A stretch of 64,000 bases of DNA from Clostridia bacterium (GTDB lineage: Bacteria; Bacillota; Clostridia; Christensenellales; CAG-138), in the NCBI GenBank assembly GCA_017614315.1, contig JAGACA010000013.1, forward strand, positions 1-64,000, given 5' to 3'. Positions 50,959 to 59,613 of this stretch are shown piece after piece; position 1 is the first letter of the stretch; each line of letters starts with the position of its first letter. A program made the translations under genes and the position numbers. Below the pieces are notes generated by a model. That model saw only the letters and a program-made list of their open reading frames with translations. It was not told the DNA's origin and ran no database searches.

Positions 50959-52314
50959 ATGAATATCGAAATCGCAAACCGTCTTGTAAAGATGCGTAAA
51001 GCCCACGGGTATTCGCAGGAAGAGCTTGCCGAAAAGCTCGGTCTCTCCCGCCAGGCGGTATCCAAGTGGGAAAGGGCGGAATCCTCCCCCGACACCGACA
51101 ACCTTATAATGCTCTCAAGGCTCTACGGAGTATCGCTTGACGAGCTTCTCTCCACCGAGGACGAGATCCCCGAGCCCGAGGTCGTCGAAGAAGAGACCTC
51201 CTCCGGCGAAAAGGACAGCGTTCACGTCAGCTTCATTCACGGTATCAACGTCACCGACGAGGACGGCTCGAAAGTGCACATCGGCTGGGACGGCATTCGC
51301 GTGAACGATAAGAAGGACGGCGAGAACATCAATATCGGCTCGGCGGACGCGGAGGTCATCGACGACGATCCCGACTGGATCAATTCCTATATAAAGGATA
51401 TCGAGGTCGACGACAGCGGCGTCACCTTCACCCAGAACGGCGAAAGGATCCACCGCGACTGGAACCGCTTTAAGGGCGGCAAGAAGAGCTTCGTCCACAA
51501 GGTAAGATCCGAAAAGACCGGCAAATGGCGCACCACGATCGTGTCCGAGAACGGGCACAAGGTCGTGCTCGACACCAACGACGAGCCCTCGGACGACGTG
51601 ATCAGCTCCAACGGCGTTACCGTTTCGAAGAGCGTCTCCTCCGGCTTCCCCTATGCGGTGTTCGTGACCGGCGCGTTCCTGCTCCTCGGCTTCCTCAAGC
51701 AGTGGTGGCATCCCGCATGGGTGCTGTTCCTCACGATACCGATCTATTACACGATCGTGAACGCCCTTAAAAAGAAGAGGATCGGCGCTCTCGACATAAT
51801 CGTACCGATAGTCGTCACCGGCGCGTACGTCGCTCTCGGATGGATCTATGGCTTATGGCATCCCCTGTGGCTGATGCTTCTCGCGATCCCCGCTTACTAT
51901 GCGATCTCCATCGCCGTCCGCAGGAATTGGGGCAAGGGTTCCGCCGCGACGGGCATATACGCCCTTCTCGTTGTCGCCGCTTACATCGCGCTCGGCGTGA
52001 CCTTCGGCGGCACCGCGTGGACCGTAGGCTGGCTCCTGTTCCTCACCGTCCCGATGTTCGCTTCGATCGTGACCTCCATCAGGAAAAAGTCGTTCAGGCG
52101 CTTCCTTACCCACTTCCCCTGGGAGCTCCTCATCGTCGGCGGCTATCTTTTCGTAGGTCTCATGTACGGCGTCTGGCATCCCACCTGGGTCGCCTTCCTC
52201 TTCATCCCCGTATGGCGCTGGCTCGTCAGCCTCATGGCCGGCAAGAAGAAGGACTCCTCCGTCGTTATCGACGTGGATTCGGATGACGACGATGACGACG
52301 ATGACGACGATTGA
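50959..52314 (+). CDS. XRE-type HTH protein with beta-rich middle and four-unit membrane domain
   Basis: The protein has 451 residues from the ATG at 50959 (AAAGGAAA before it). Residues 5-62 are a helix-turn-helix (MRKAHGYSQEELAEKLGLSRQAVSKWERAESSPD). Residues 85-225 are acidic and beta-rich with no recognised family. Residues 230-440 hold eight short membrane segments in four units that share a W(H)PxW...(F/L)xIP motif (WWHPAWVLFLTIP, LWHPLWLMLLAIP, a degenerate third, VWHPTWVAFLFIP). The protein ends in a run of ten Asp residues. It looks like a membrane-bound transcription regulator; target and signal are unknown. Confidence 0.8.
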   Translation: MNIEIANRLVKMRKAHGYSQEELAEKLGLSRQAVSKWERAESSPDTDNLIMLSRLYGVSLDELLSTEDEIPEPEVVEEETSSGEKDSVHVSFIHGINVTDEDGSKVHIGWDGIRVNDKKDGENINIGSADAEVIDDDPDWINSYIKDIEVDDSGVTFTQNGERIHRDWNRFKGGKKSFVHKVRSEKTGKWRTTIVSENGHKVVLDTNDEPSDDVISSNGVTVSKSVSSGFPYAVFVTGAFLLLGFLKQWWHPAWVLFLTIPIYYTIVNALKKKRIGALDIIVPIVVTGAYVALGWIYGLWHPLWLMLLAIPAYYAISIAVRRNWGKGSAATGIYALLVVAAYIALGVTFGGTAWTVGWLLFLTVPMFASIVTSIRKKSFRRFLTHFPWELLIVGGYLFVGLMYGVWHPTWVAFLFIPVWRWLVSLMAGKKKDSSVVIDVDSDDDDDDDDDD

Positions 52315-52338
52315 TTGAAAACGGCGATACGTTAATGG

Positions 52339-52371
52339 CATAAAGGGCGAAAAGCCCTTTATGCTTTTTTT
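52339..52371 (+). terminator. Terminator of the XRE membrane regulator gene
   Basis: Stem CATAAAGGGC/GCCCTTTATG with a GAAAA loop followed by CTTTTTTT. Confidence 0.9.
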
Positions 52372-52372
52372 C

Positions 52373-52401
52373 TTTACATTCAAAGCGGGGCGTGTTATAA
52401 T
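52373..52401 (+). promoter_or_regulatory. Sigma-A promoter of the ABC-F gene
   Basis: TTTACA, 17 bases, TATAAT; leader of about 133 bases before the start codon. Confidence 0.85.
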
Positions 52402-52407
52402 TCCGTC

Positions 52408-52525
52408 GGAGCATTTCCGATCATTGAATACGAGGTACACCGGCTTGAACATTCGCTGAATCGCATCATCACCCATATCCTTTTGACCCGCGCCCTTAAT
52501 ATGGGGCGTTGCGGTTGTGTTTTGA
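52408..52525 (+). promoter_or_regulatory. Attenuator-like leader of the ABC-F gene with a tiny upstream frame
   Basis: GAGGT (52432-52436) stands 8 bases before a TTG (52445) that opens a four-codon frame, TTG AAC ATT CGC, then TGA. Downstream, CCCATAT (52472-52478) can pair with ATATGGG (52499-52505), or GCGCCC (52490-52495) can pair with GGGCGT (52504-52509) followed by a U-rich stretch. The two stems share bases and exclude each other, the usual layout of ribosome-stalling attenuation before ABC-F resistance genes. Confidence 0.5.
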
Positions 52526-52540
52526 TTCGGCGAGGTATTT

Positions 52541-54079
52541 ATGATCCAACTCAATAACGTAAGCATATATCTTATCTCAAACGGGCGGACGCTCGTGGAC
52601 GGTATTTCGTTTACCCTGAATCCCGGTGACCGCACCGTAATAATCGGCGAGGAGGGCAACGGCAAGTCCACCCTTCTCAAGCTCATCGCAGATCCCGCGC
52701 TGATCGCGGATCACGCGGAGTATTCGGGCTCCGTAAACGTCGGAAGGCACCGTATAGGGTATCTGCCGCAGGAGCTGACCGAGCCCGAGCGCGCCATGCC
52801 CGTGAAGGAGTATCTCGCCGCGGACGAGGAAAAGCTTTGGCTCGCGGAGAGTCTTGCCGCCGAGACCGGCCTCGATCCCGCGATACTTTACGAGGACCGG
52901 CCGATGAAAACGCTTTCGGGCGGCGAGAGGGTGAAGCTCCGGCTCGTGAAGCTTCTGACGGACGAGCCCGACATGCTGCTCCTTGACGAGCCTACCAACG
53001 ACATCGACCTCGACACGCTCGTGTGGCTCGAGGGCTTCATATGCCGCTTCGACGGCGGCGTGCTGTTCGTTTCGCACGACGAAACGCTGATAGAGAACAC
53101 GGCGACGGCCGTAATACACCTCGAGCACGTCCATCACAAGAAGGTCGCGCGGCACACCGTCGCGAACGTGCCCTACCGCGAATACATGGCCGACCGCGAA
53201 CGCGCGCTTTCGCATCAGGCGCAGGTGTCGAAGTTCGAACACGACGAGTTCCGGAAAAAGGAGGCTCGCTGGCGCGAGATATACGAGAAGGTCGATACAG
53301 CGCAGCGGAATCTGTCAAGGCGGGATCCCTCGACGGGAAGGCTTTTGAAAAAGAAGATGCACTCCGTGATGAGTCAGGGAAGAAAGCTCGAGAAGGAGAA
53401 GGAGGCTCTGACAGAGGCTCCGGTCAGCGAGTGGCAGATAGATCTGGCTCTTCCCGAGGTCTCCATGCCCGGACGCAAGGAGATACTGCGCTTCTCCTGC
53501 GAGGGCCTGTTCTCCCCCGACGGCGAAAGGCTGACCGCGGGCTTCCGGCTTAACGTCAACGCCGCCGAGCACGTCGCGATAATCGGCAGGAACGGCGTCG
53601 GCAAGACCACGCTCCTGAGGCTGATCGAAAGCGAGCTTAAAAAGAGGCGCGACCTCAAGGTGTTCTATATGCCCCAGAACTATTTCGAGCTCCTCGACGG
53701 TTACGGCACGCCCGTAGAGCTGCTCGCGCCGACAGGCGAAAAGGACGCCGTGACGCGGGCAAGGACGTATCTCGGCAGCGTGCGGTTCACGAAGGACGAG
53801 GCCGAAAGCCCGATCGAGCGGCTTTCGGGCGGGCAGAAGGCGAAGCTTTTGTTCGTCAAGATGGCGCTCGACGGGTATAACGTGCTTCTGCTCGACGAGC
53901 CGACGCGAAATTTCAGCCCGCTGTCGAACCCGGTCATTAGGGGCATGCTCCGCGATTTCGGCGGATGCGTGATCGCCGTGACGCACGACCGCAGGTTCAT
54001 AAGCGAGGTCTGCGAAAGGGCGGTAAAGCTTACCGAAAACGGGCTCGAGGAGGCAAGTCCCCTCTTCCCCGCCGGTTGA
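52541..54079 (+). CDS. ABC-F type ribosome-associated ATPase
   Basis: The protein has 512 residues with two ABC domains, no membrane part, and a basic linker between them (about 225-300), as in ABC-F proteins. Domain 1: GEEGNGKST, LSGGERVKL, LLLDEPTNDID. Domain 2: GRNGVGKTT, LSGGQKAKL, LLLDEPTRNFSPLSNP. ABC-F proteins act on the ribosome E site; some protect against antibiotics and others assist translation. The regulatory leader favours a drug-inducible role, but resistance cannot be claimed from sequence. The stop codon lies within the -35 box of the next promoter. Confidence 0.88.
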   Translation: MIQLNNVSIYLISNGRTLVDGISFTLNPGDRTVIIGEEGNGKSTLLKLIADPALIADHAEYSGSVNVGRHRIGYLPQELTEPERAMPVKEYLAADEEKLWLAESLAAETGLDPAILYEDRPMKTLSGGERVKLRLVKLLTDEPDMLLLDEPTNDIDLDTLVWLEGFICRFDGGVLFVSHDETLIENTATAVIHLEHVHHKKVARHTVANVPYREYMADRERALSHQAQVSKFEHDEFRKKEARWREIYEKVDTAQRNLSRRDPSTGRLLKKKMHSVMSQGRKLEKEKEALTEAPVSEWQIDLALPEVSMPGRKEILRFSCEGLFSPDGERLTAGFRLNVNAAEHVAIIGRNGVGKTTLLRLIESELKKRRDLKVFYMPQNYFELLDGYGTPVELLAPTGEKDAVTRARTYLGSVRFTKDEAESPIERLSGGQKAKLLFVKMALDGYNVLLLDEPTRNFSPLSNPVIRGMLRDFGGCVIAVTHDRRFISEVCERAVKLTENGLEEASPLFPAG

Positions 54080-54104
54080 CATATCCCGGCATATAAACTA
54101 TAAT
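54076..54104 (+). promoter_or_regulatory. Perfect-consensus sigma-A promoter of the M32 gene
   Basis: TTGACA, 17 bases, TATAAT. The TGA stop of the ABC-F gene is embedded in the -35. Confidence 0.92.
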
Positions 54105-54135
54105 ATTTCTGCAAAAAATTACGGGAGGTTAATTT

Positions 54136-55638
54136 ATGGAACTGAACGAAGCCAAACAGGCGTTCAAGGAAAGATTAAAGCTTCTGGACGCTTACGATCA
54201 CGCCATGGGCGTTATGTATTACGACATCGAGACCGCCGCGCCGAAAAACGCAGCCGCGGGCTTCGGCGACACCGTCGCGACGCTTTCCGAGGTCACTTAC
54301 AAGCTCTCCGTCAATGAAGAGGTCTTCGAGGTGCTCGATTTCCTCACCGCGCACGCCGACGAGCTTGACGAGATCACCCGCCGCGAGGTCGAGGAAGTGC
54401 AGAAGGGTCTGCGCCTTCTGAGGAACATCCCCATCGACGAGTGGGTCGAGTATCAGCGCGCGCAGGCGGAGGCCTCGAACGTATGGCACGAGGCCAAGGT
54501 CAAGAGCGATTACGCCATGTTTGAGCCGCACCTCAAAAAGCTGGTCGATTTTACCGTGCGTTTCGCGAAGTACGCCGCGCCCGAGATGGACCCCTACGAT
54601 TACTGGCTCAACGAGTACGAAGAGGGCTTCACGCAGGACGTGCTCGACAAGTATTTCGAGAAGATCAAGGCCGGGCTCGTGCCCCTTATCCATAAGATAC
54701 AGGAAAAGGAACAGCCCGACGTATCCTTCCTTCACAGGGAATATCCCGTGTGGAAGCAGCGCGAGTTCTCCGATAAGCTGATGGAGATCATGGGCATCGA
54801 CCGCGACGACTGCGCGATAGGCGAGACCGAGCACCCATTCACCACGGGCTTCAACAAGCACGACGTCCGCATCACCACGCATTATCACGAGGACGCGCTC
54901 GAATCGAACATGTATTCCGTCATCCACGAGGGCGGCCACGCGATATACGAGATGGGCAACAGCGACGAGATCTCCGAATCCAACCTTTCGGGCGGCGCCT
55001 CCTGCGGCATGCACGAGTCCCAGTCCCGCTTCTATGAGAACCTGATCGGCCGCTCCCGCGCGTTCACCGACCTCGTTTACCCGGTCATAAAGGAGCTCTT
55101 CCCCGAACAATTCGCGGACGTCACTCCCGACGCGTTCTACCGCGCCGTCAACCGCGCCGAGCCCTCGCTCATAAGGACGGAGGCGGACGAGCTGACCTAT
55201 TCGCTCCACGTGCTCATCAGGTACGAGATCGAAAAGAAGCTCCTCCACGGCGAGCTCGACACGAAGGATCTTCCCGCGGAGTGGAACAGGCTCTATAAGG
55301 AATACCTCGGCGTGGACGTTCCCAACGACAAGGCCGGCTGCCTGCAGGATTCGCACTGGTCGAGCGGCAGCCTCGGTTACTTCCCGTCGTACTCCCTCGG
55401 CTCCGCCTACGGCGCGCAGATACTCGCCGGCATGAAGAAGGAGCTCGACGTGGACAAGCTCGTTTCCGAGGGTAAGATCTCCGTCATCACGGAATGGCTC
55501 CGCGAGCACATCCTCAAGTACGGCCAGCTGAAAAAGCCCGCCGAGCTCCTGCGTCTCTCCACCGGCGAGGACTTCGATCCGGATCATTACGTCGAATATC
55601 TGAAGGACAAGTTCGGCAAGCTGTACGGAATAGAATAA
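54136..55638 (+). CDS. M32-family metallocarboxypeptidase
   Basis: The protein has 500 residues, the normal M32 size. The zinc motif HEGGHAIYE is near residue 265, and the HESQSRFYEN motif (with the third ligand Glu) is near 297. It also shows TTHYHED and the late GYFPSYSLGSAYGAQ stretch. It removes C-terminal residues from peptides in the cytoplasm. Transcribed alone from a perfect promoter; GGGAGG precedes the ATG. Confidence 0.94.
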   Translation: MELNEAKQAFKERLKLLDAYDHAMGVMYYDIETAAPKNAAAGFGDTVATLSEVTYKLSVNEEVFEVLDFLTAHADELDEITRREVEEVQKGLRLLRNIPIDEWVEYQRAQAEASNVWHEAKVKSDYAMFEPHLKKLVDFTVRFAKYAAPEMDPYDYWLNEYEEGFTQDVLDKYFEKIKAGLVPLIHKIQEKEQPDVSFLHREYPVWKQREFSDKLMEIMGIDRDDCAIGETEHPFTTGFNKHDVRITTHYHEDALESNMYSVIHEGGHAIYEMGNSDEISESNLSGGASCGMHESQSRFYENLIGRSRAFTDLVYPVIKELFPEQFADVTPDAFYRAVNRAEPSLIRTEADELTYSLHVLIRYEIEKKLLHGELDTKDLPAEWNRLYKEYLGVDVPNDKAGCLQDSHWSSGSLGYFPSYSLGSAYGAQILAGMKKELDVDKLVSEGKISVITEWLREHILKYGQLKKPAELLRLSTGEDFDPDHYVEYLKDKFGKLYGIE

Positions 55639-55645
55639 CATGATG

Positions 55646-55672
55646 AAAACTCCGCCGGAGGCGGAGTTTTTA
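55646..55672 (+). terminator. Terminator of the M32 gene
   Basis: Stem AAAACTCCGCC/GGCGGAGTTTT followed by T. It resembles the terminator after gcvPB. An AT-rich run of TTCATTA-type units follows (55677-55708). Confidence 0.88.
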
Positions 55673-55708
55673 CATCAATTATTCATTATTCAGTATTCAT
55701 TATTCATT

Positions 55709-55738
55709 AAAACGGGATCGCTTTCGCGATCCCGTTTT
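55709..55738 (-). terminator. Terminator of the glgBCDA operon
   Basis: Stem AAAACGGGATCG/CGATCCCGTTTT with A and T flanks, directly after glgA. Confidence 0.88.
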
Positions 55739-55741
55739 CCC

Positions 55742-57166
55742 TCAAATTATATTCCTGTAAAGCTCGAGGTATCTTCCCGCGCTGACCTTCCAGTCGTTAT
55801 CGCAGGCCATAGCCCTCTTTATGAGCGCGTTCCAGTTCTTCTTGTTCATATATGTGTCGAGCGCGAGGTACACGACGTCGCGGAACGAGCTGTATTCCCT
55901 GCCCCAGTAGCTGAAGCCGTTGCCCGTCTTTTCATATTGGTTGTACGCGTGAACGGTGTCGGCGAGTCCGCCCGTTTCGCGGACGAGGGGTATGCAGCCG
56001 TAGCGGAGCGCGAGGAGCTGCGACAGTCCGCAGGGCTCGAACGCCGAGGGCATCAGGAACACGTCCGCGCCGGCGTAGATCCGCCTTGCGAGCGCGTCGT
56101 TCATCTCCGCTCGGAAGGCGAAATTCGGGCTGGCCCAGTCGTAATGTCTGAACGCGCCCTCGTATTTTTCGTCGCCCATGCCGAGCACGACGACCTGCGC
56201 GCCGACGGACAGGAGCTCCGGCAGTATGCCGAGCACGAGATCCATGCCCTTCTGGTCGGTGAGGCGGGATATGACCGCGAACAGCGGCTTCTTCTCGTCC
56301 TGCTCGAGCCCGAGCTCCTTTATGAGCGCCCTCTTGCAGACCGCCCTGCCGGCCAGGTTCTCGGCGGAGAAGTTCTTCGCTATGTTCTTATCCGTCGCGG
56401 GATCGTAGAGCGTATTCGAAATGCCGTTCAGTATGCCGACGAGGTCGCCCGCCCTGTCGCGGAGCACGCAGTCGAGCGTTTCGCCGTATTCGGGGGAGAG
56501 TATCTCCCGCGCGTAGGTGGGGCTGACCGTGGTGATCTTGTTCGAGTACATGAGCCCCGCCTTCATCGCGGACGCGCCGCCGCCGTATTCGATCCGGTCG
56601 AGGGCGTCCTGCCCCAGCGAGAGCAGATCGTCGACGAGCTCGCGCCTGCCCCAGCCCTGGAACTTAAGGTTGTGGATCGTGAACACGGTGCGGATATTGG
56701 AATAATCCGGACGCTTCGCGTACTGATGCACGAGCAGGGGGATGTATCCCGTCTGCCAGTCGTTCGCGTGAATCACGTCGGGCATGAAGTCGAGCCGTTT
56801 AAGGCTCTCCATGACGGCCTTGCAGAAGAAGCAGAATCGCTCCGTCTCGAAATCGCCGTAGCCGTAGACGTAATCGCTGCCGAAATAGAACTCGTTGTCG
56901 ACGAACCAGTACGTCACGCCGTCGAGCACGTATTCGTCCACTCCGAGATACTGATTCCTCCAGCCGAGAGCGATATACGTGTCGAACACATGGCGCATGT
57001 TGAACCTGTACTCCTCGGGTATGCGTCTGAATTTGGGGAGTATAACGCGGACTTCGTCGCCGCTGTTAAGCTCCTGTATCGCCTTGGGAAGCGTGCCCGC
57101 GACGTCCGCGAGCCCGCCCGTCTTGATGAACGGTACGCATTCGGATGCTGCAAACAGAATTTTCAT
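55742..57166 (-). CDS. glgA: Glycogen synthase (ADP-glucose type, GT5)
   Basis: The protein has 474 residues from the ATG at 57166 (MKILFAASECVPFIKTGGLADVAGTLP); an ATG two codons earlier is equally possible. The KTGGLADV donor site, the HANDWQTG stretch and the late AFEPCGLSQLLALRYG (E-x7-E-like) and RETGGLADTV motifs are intact. It extends alpha-1,4 chains with ADP-glucose. Last gene of glgB-glgC-glgD-glgA; a strong GAAGGGGC/GCCCCTTC hairpin without a T run lies in the 47-base gap after glgD and may protect or tune the mRNA. Confidence 0.95.
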   Translation of the reverse strand: MKILFAASECVPFIKTGGLADVAGTLPKAIQELNSGDEVRVILPKFRRIPEEYRFNMRHVFDTYIALGWRNQYLGVDEYVLDGVTYWFVDNEFYFGSDYVYGYGDFETERFCFFCKAVMESLKRLDFMPDVIHANDWQTGYIPLLVHQYAKRPDYSNIRTVFTIHNLKFQGWGRRELVDDLLSLGQDALDRIEYGGGASAMKAGLMYSNKITTVSPTYAREILSPEYGETLDCVLRDRAGDLVGILNGISNTLYDPATDKNIAKNFSAENLAGRAVCKRALIKELGLEQDEKKPLFAVISRLTDQKGMDLVLGILPELLSVGAQVVVLGMGDEKYEGAFRHYDWASPNFAFRAEMNDALARRIYAGADVFLMPSAFEPCGLSQLLALRYGCIPLVRETGGLADTVHAYNQYEKTGNGFSYWGREYSSFRDVVYLALDTYMNKKNWNALIKRAMACDNDWKVSAGRYLELYRNII

Positions 57167-57213
57167 TGTCATTCGTTGAGGAAGGGGCGTTCATGCCCCT
57201 TCCCTCTCCTTGA

Positions 57214-58335
57214 TCAGATTTTTGTGCCCTTCCTGAGCACGACCGGATACAAATCGTGTCCCGAAAGCGTTACGCCGCTGCCGACGATGACGCCCTTGTC
57301 GAGTATCACGCAGTTGAGCGAGGCGTTCTCGCCGATCTGGGCGGCCTGCATTATGATGCTGTTTTTGACCACCGCGCCGCGGCCGACCTTGATGCCGCGG
57401 AAAATGATGCTGTTTTCGACGGTGCCCTCGATCACGCAGCCGTCGGCGACGATCGAATTGATCGCGCGGCCTTCGCCCACATAGCTTGCGGGGAACTCGT
57501 CCTTGACCTTGGTATAGATCGGATGGTCGTGGCTGAACAGATCCCTCGTGACTGCCTTATCGAGAAGCGCCATGTTGTGCTTGTAGTAGGAATTGATCGA
57601 GTTGAGCCTCGCGACATATCCCTTGTACTCATAGCCCCTTATGTTCAGCTCTTTTACGTTCCTAAGGAGCACGTCGTTGGTGAAATCGTAAAGCGCGTGC
57701 GCGTAGGCGTCCTCGACGAGGTATTCGAGCAGCGTCTTTTCCATGACGAACGCGTCGCAGCTGCAGAAAGTGGTCTCGTTGTCCTTGGGGTTGATGGCGA
57801 GATCCGTCACGCGGCCGTTCTCGTCGAACTTAAGGCGAAGATCGTCGTACTGCTCGCTGAAATCGTAATTCTCCTCGGAGTTATACATCACGGTGATGTC
57901 CGCGCCGGACTCCTCGTGCTGTTTTATCATGTCGTTGAAGGTGGTGTTGTAGATGGTATGGCTGCCCATCAGCACCACATAGCGCTGGGAGGAGCGCCTG
58001 ATATAGCCCATGCAGGAGCGGATCGCGTCGACCGTTCCCTTGTAAACGCCGGTATTATCGTGCGTGACGAAGGGCGGGAGTATGAACAGTCCGTCGCGCT
58101 TCCTGTGAAGATCCCATTCCTTGCCGCTTTCAAGATGATCCATCAGGGAATGGTAGTTCCTCTGGGCGATTATGCCGACGTTGTAAATGCCCGTATTGAC
58201 GAGGTTCGACAGCATGAAGTCGATGGAGCGGTATCTGCCGCCGAAGGGCACCGCCGCAACGGAACGGGAGAAGGTCAGCTCGCGGAGCTCCATGCTCGCG
58301 TCGCCTGTGTAGATCAGACCGAATGCGTTTTCCAT
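57214..58335 (-). CDS. glgD: GlgD, non-catalytic ADP-glucose pyrophosphorylase subunit
   Basis: The protein has 373 residues. It is a GlgC paralogue: FGGRYRSIDFMLSNLVN near the N-terminus and a C-terminal left-handed beta-helix (GTVENSIIFRGIKVGRGAVVKNSII). The nucleotide-binding GGxGxR loop of GlgC (AGGQGSRL) is replaced by YTGDASMEL, the usual state for Firmicutes GlgD. It forms a complex with GlgC and raises its activity. It is 16 bases after glgC. Confidence 0.93.
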   Translation of the reverse strand: MENAFGLIYTGDASMELRELTFSRSVAAVPFGGRYRSIDFMLSNLVNTGIYNVGIIAQRNYHSLMDHLESGKEWDLHRKRDGLFILPPFVTHDNTGVYKGTVDAIRSCMGYIRRSSQRYVVLMGSHTIYNTTFNDMIKQHEESGADITVMYNSEENYDFSEQYDDLRLKFDENGRVTDLAINPKDNETTFCSCDAFVMEKTLLEYLVEDAYAHALYDFTNDVLLRNVKELNIRGYEYKGYVARLNSINSYYKHNMALLDKAVTRDLFSHDHPIYTKVKDEFPASYVGEGRAINSIVADGCVIEGTVENSIIFRGIKVGRGAVVKNSIIMQAAQIGENASLNCVILDKGVIVGSGVTLSGHDLYPVVLRKGTKI

Positions 58336-58351
58336 GTGTTACTCCTTTCCG

Positions 58352-59554
58352 TCACTTTACGATCATGCCGACGGGGATACGCTTTTCTGCGGGCACGGTC
58401 ACGGTGTTGGCCACGAGAGTGATATCGCCCGTCAGCTTGGTATCGTAATCGCCGTCCTCGGGAAGCCTTTCGTCGCCGATCTTCGCGTTCGGGCCGATGA
58501 CGGCGCCTTCGCCGATTATCGCCTTTTCGATGACCGCTCCGTCGCCGATCTCGGCATTGGGCATCACTATCGAATCCCTGACAAGGGCGTTTTTGCCGAT
58601 ATGCGCGCCGGTGAAGAGCACGCTCTTTTCGACCGTGCCGTATACGACGCAGCCCTCGGAAACGAGGCAGTCCTTCACCTTGGCGTCGGCGCCGATATAG
58701 TGCGGCGGCATGGCGTTCGATTTGGAATAGATCCTCCAGTCCTTATCGGCAAGCTTGAACTCGGGCGTCTTGCCGATGAGATCCATGTTCGCCTCCCAAA
58801 GGCTGCCGATCGTTCCTACGTCCTTCCAATAGCCGCTGAAGCTCCACGCGTAGAGCCCCGCGCCGTCCGAAAGGAGCTTCGGGATTATGTTCTTGCCGAA
58901 GTCGTGATCGCTCGACTTGTCCGCCTCGTCCGAAACGAGATACGGGCGAAGCGTGCGCCAGTTGAAAATGTAGATGCCCATCGACGCCTTGTTGGACTTG
59001 GGGACCTTGGGCTTTTCCTCAAAGTCGATTATCCTGTCGTCCTCGTCGGCGTTCATGATGCCGAAGCGGGAGGCCTCCTCCATCGGCACGGTGAGCACGG
59101 CGATGGTCGCGTCGGCCTGCTTCTTTTCGTGGAATTTGAGCATCTTGGAATAGTCCATCTTATAGATATGATCGCCGGAGAGTATGAGCACATACTCCGG
59201 ATCGTACTGGTCGATGAACTGTATGTTCTGATAGATCGCGTTCGCGGTGCCGCTGTACCACTGTCCCTCGGAGCCCGATACGTACGGGGGCAGCACGAAA
59301 ACGCCGCCGTTCATTCGGTCAAGATCCCAAGGCTGGCCGGAACCGAGATACGAGTTCAGCGCGAGCGGCTCGTACTGCGTCAAAACGCCGACCGTGTCGA
59401 TATCGGAGTTTACGCAGTTCGAGAGCGGGAAGTCGATTATCCTGTACTTCCCTCCGAACGGGACCGCGGGCTTCGCCATGCTCTTCGTGAGCACGCCGAG
59501 CCTTGAGCCCTGTCCGCCCGCAAGCAGCATGGCGATTATCTTCTTCTTTGGCAT
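58352..59554 (-). CDS. glgC: Glucose-1-phosphate adenylyltransferase
   Basis: The protein has 400 residues from the ATG at 59554; the ATG two codons earlier abuts GGGAGGT and leaves no spacing. It makes ADP-glucose from glucose 1-phosphate and ATP. Motifs: [44 protein letters not shown] and the C-terminal hexapeptide beta-helix. It follows glgB and precedes glgD in one operon. Confidence 0.95.
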   Translation of the reverse strand: MPKKKIIAMLLAGGQGSRLGVLTKSMAKPAVPFGGKYRIIDFPLSNCVNSDIDTVGVLTQYEPLALNSYLGSGQPWDLDRMNGGVFVLPPYVSGSEGQWYSGTANAIYQNIQFIDQYDPEYVLILSGDHIYKMDYSKMLKFHEKKQADATIAVLTVPMEEASRFGIMNADEDDRIIDFEEKPKVPKSNKASMGIYIFNWRTLRPYLVSDEADKSSDHDFGKNIIPKLLSDGAGLYAWSFSGYWKDVGTIGSLWEANMDLIGKTPEFKLADKDWRIYSKSNAMPPHYIGADAKVKDCLVSEGCVVYGTVEKSVLFTGAHIGKNALVRDSIVMPNAEIGDGAVIEKAIIGEGAVIGPNAKIGDERLPEDGDYDTKLTGDITLVANTVTVPAEKRIPVGMIVK

Positions 59555-59613
59555 TTTCATACCTCCCCTGTTTTTATATCTTCGTCCCCGTGTGCCCGGG
59601 GCGTTCTTTACGG

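Noticed and set aside
57214-58335. glgD considered as a broken copy of glgC
   Set aside because: It is full length, and the missing nucleotide loop is normal for Firmicutes GlgD, a non-catalytic partner.
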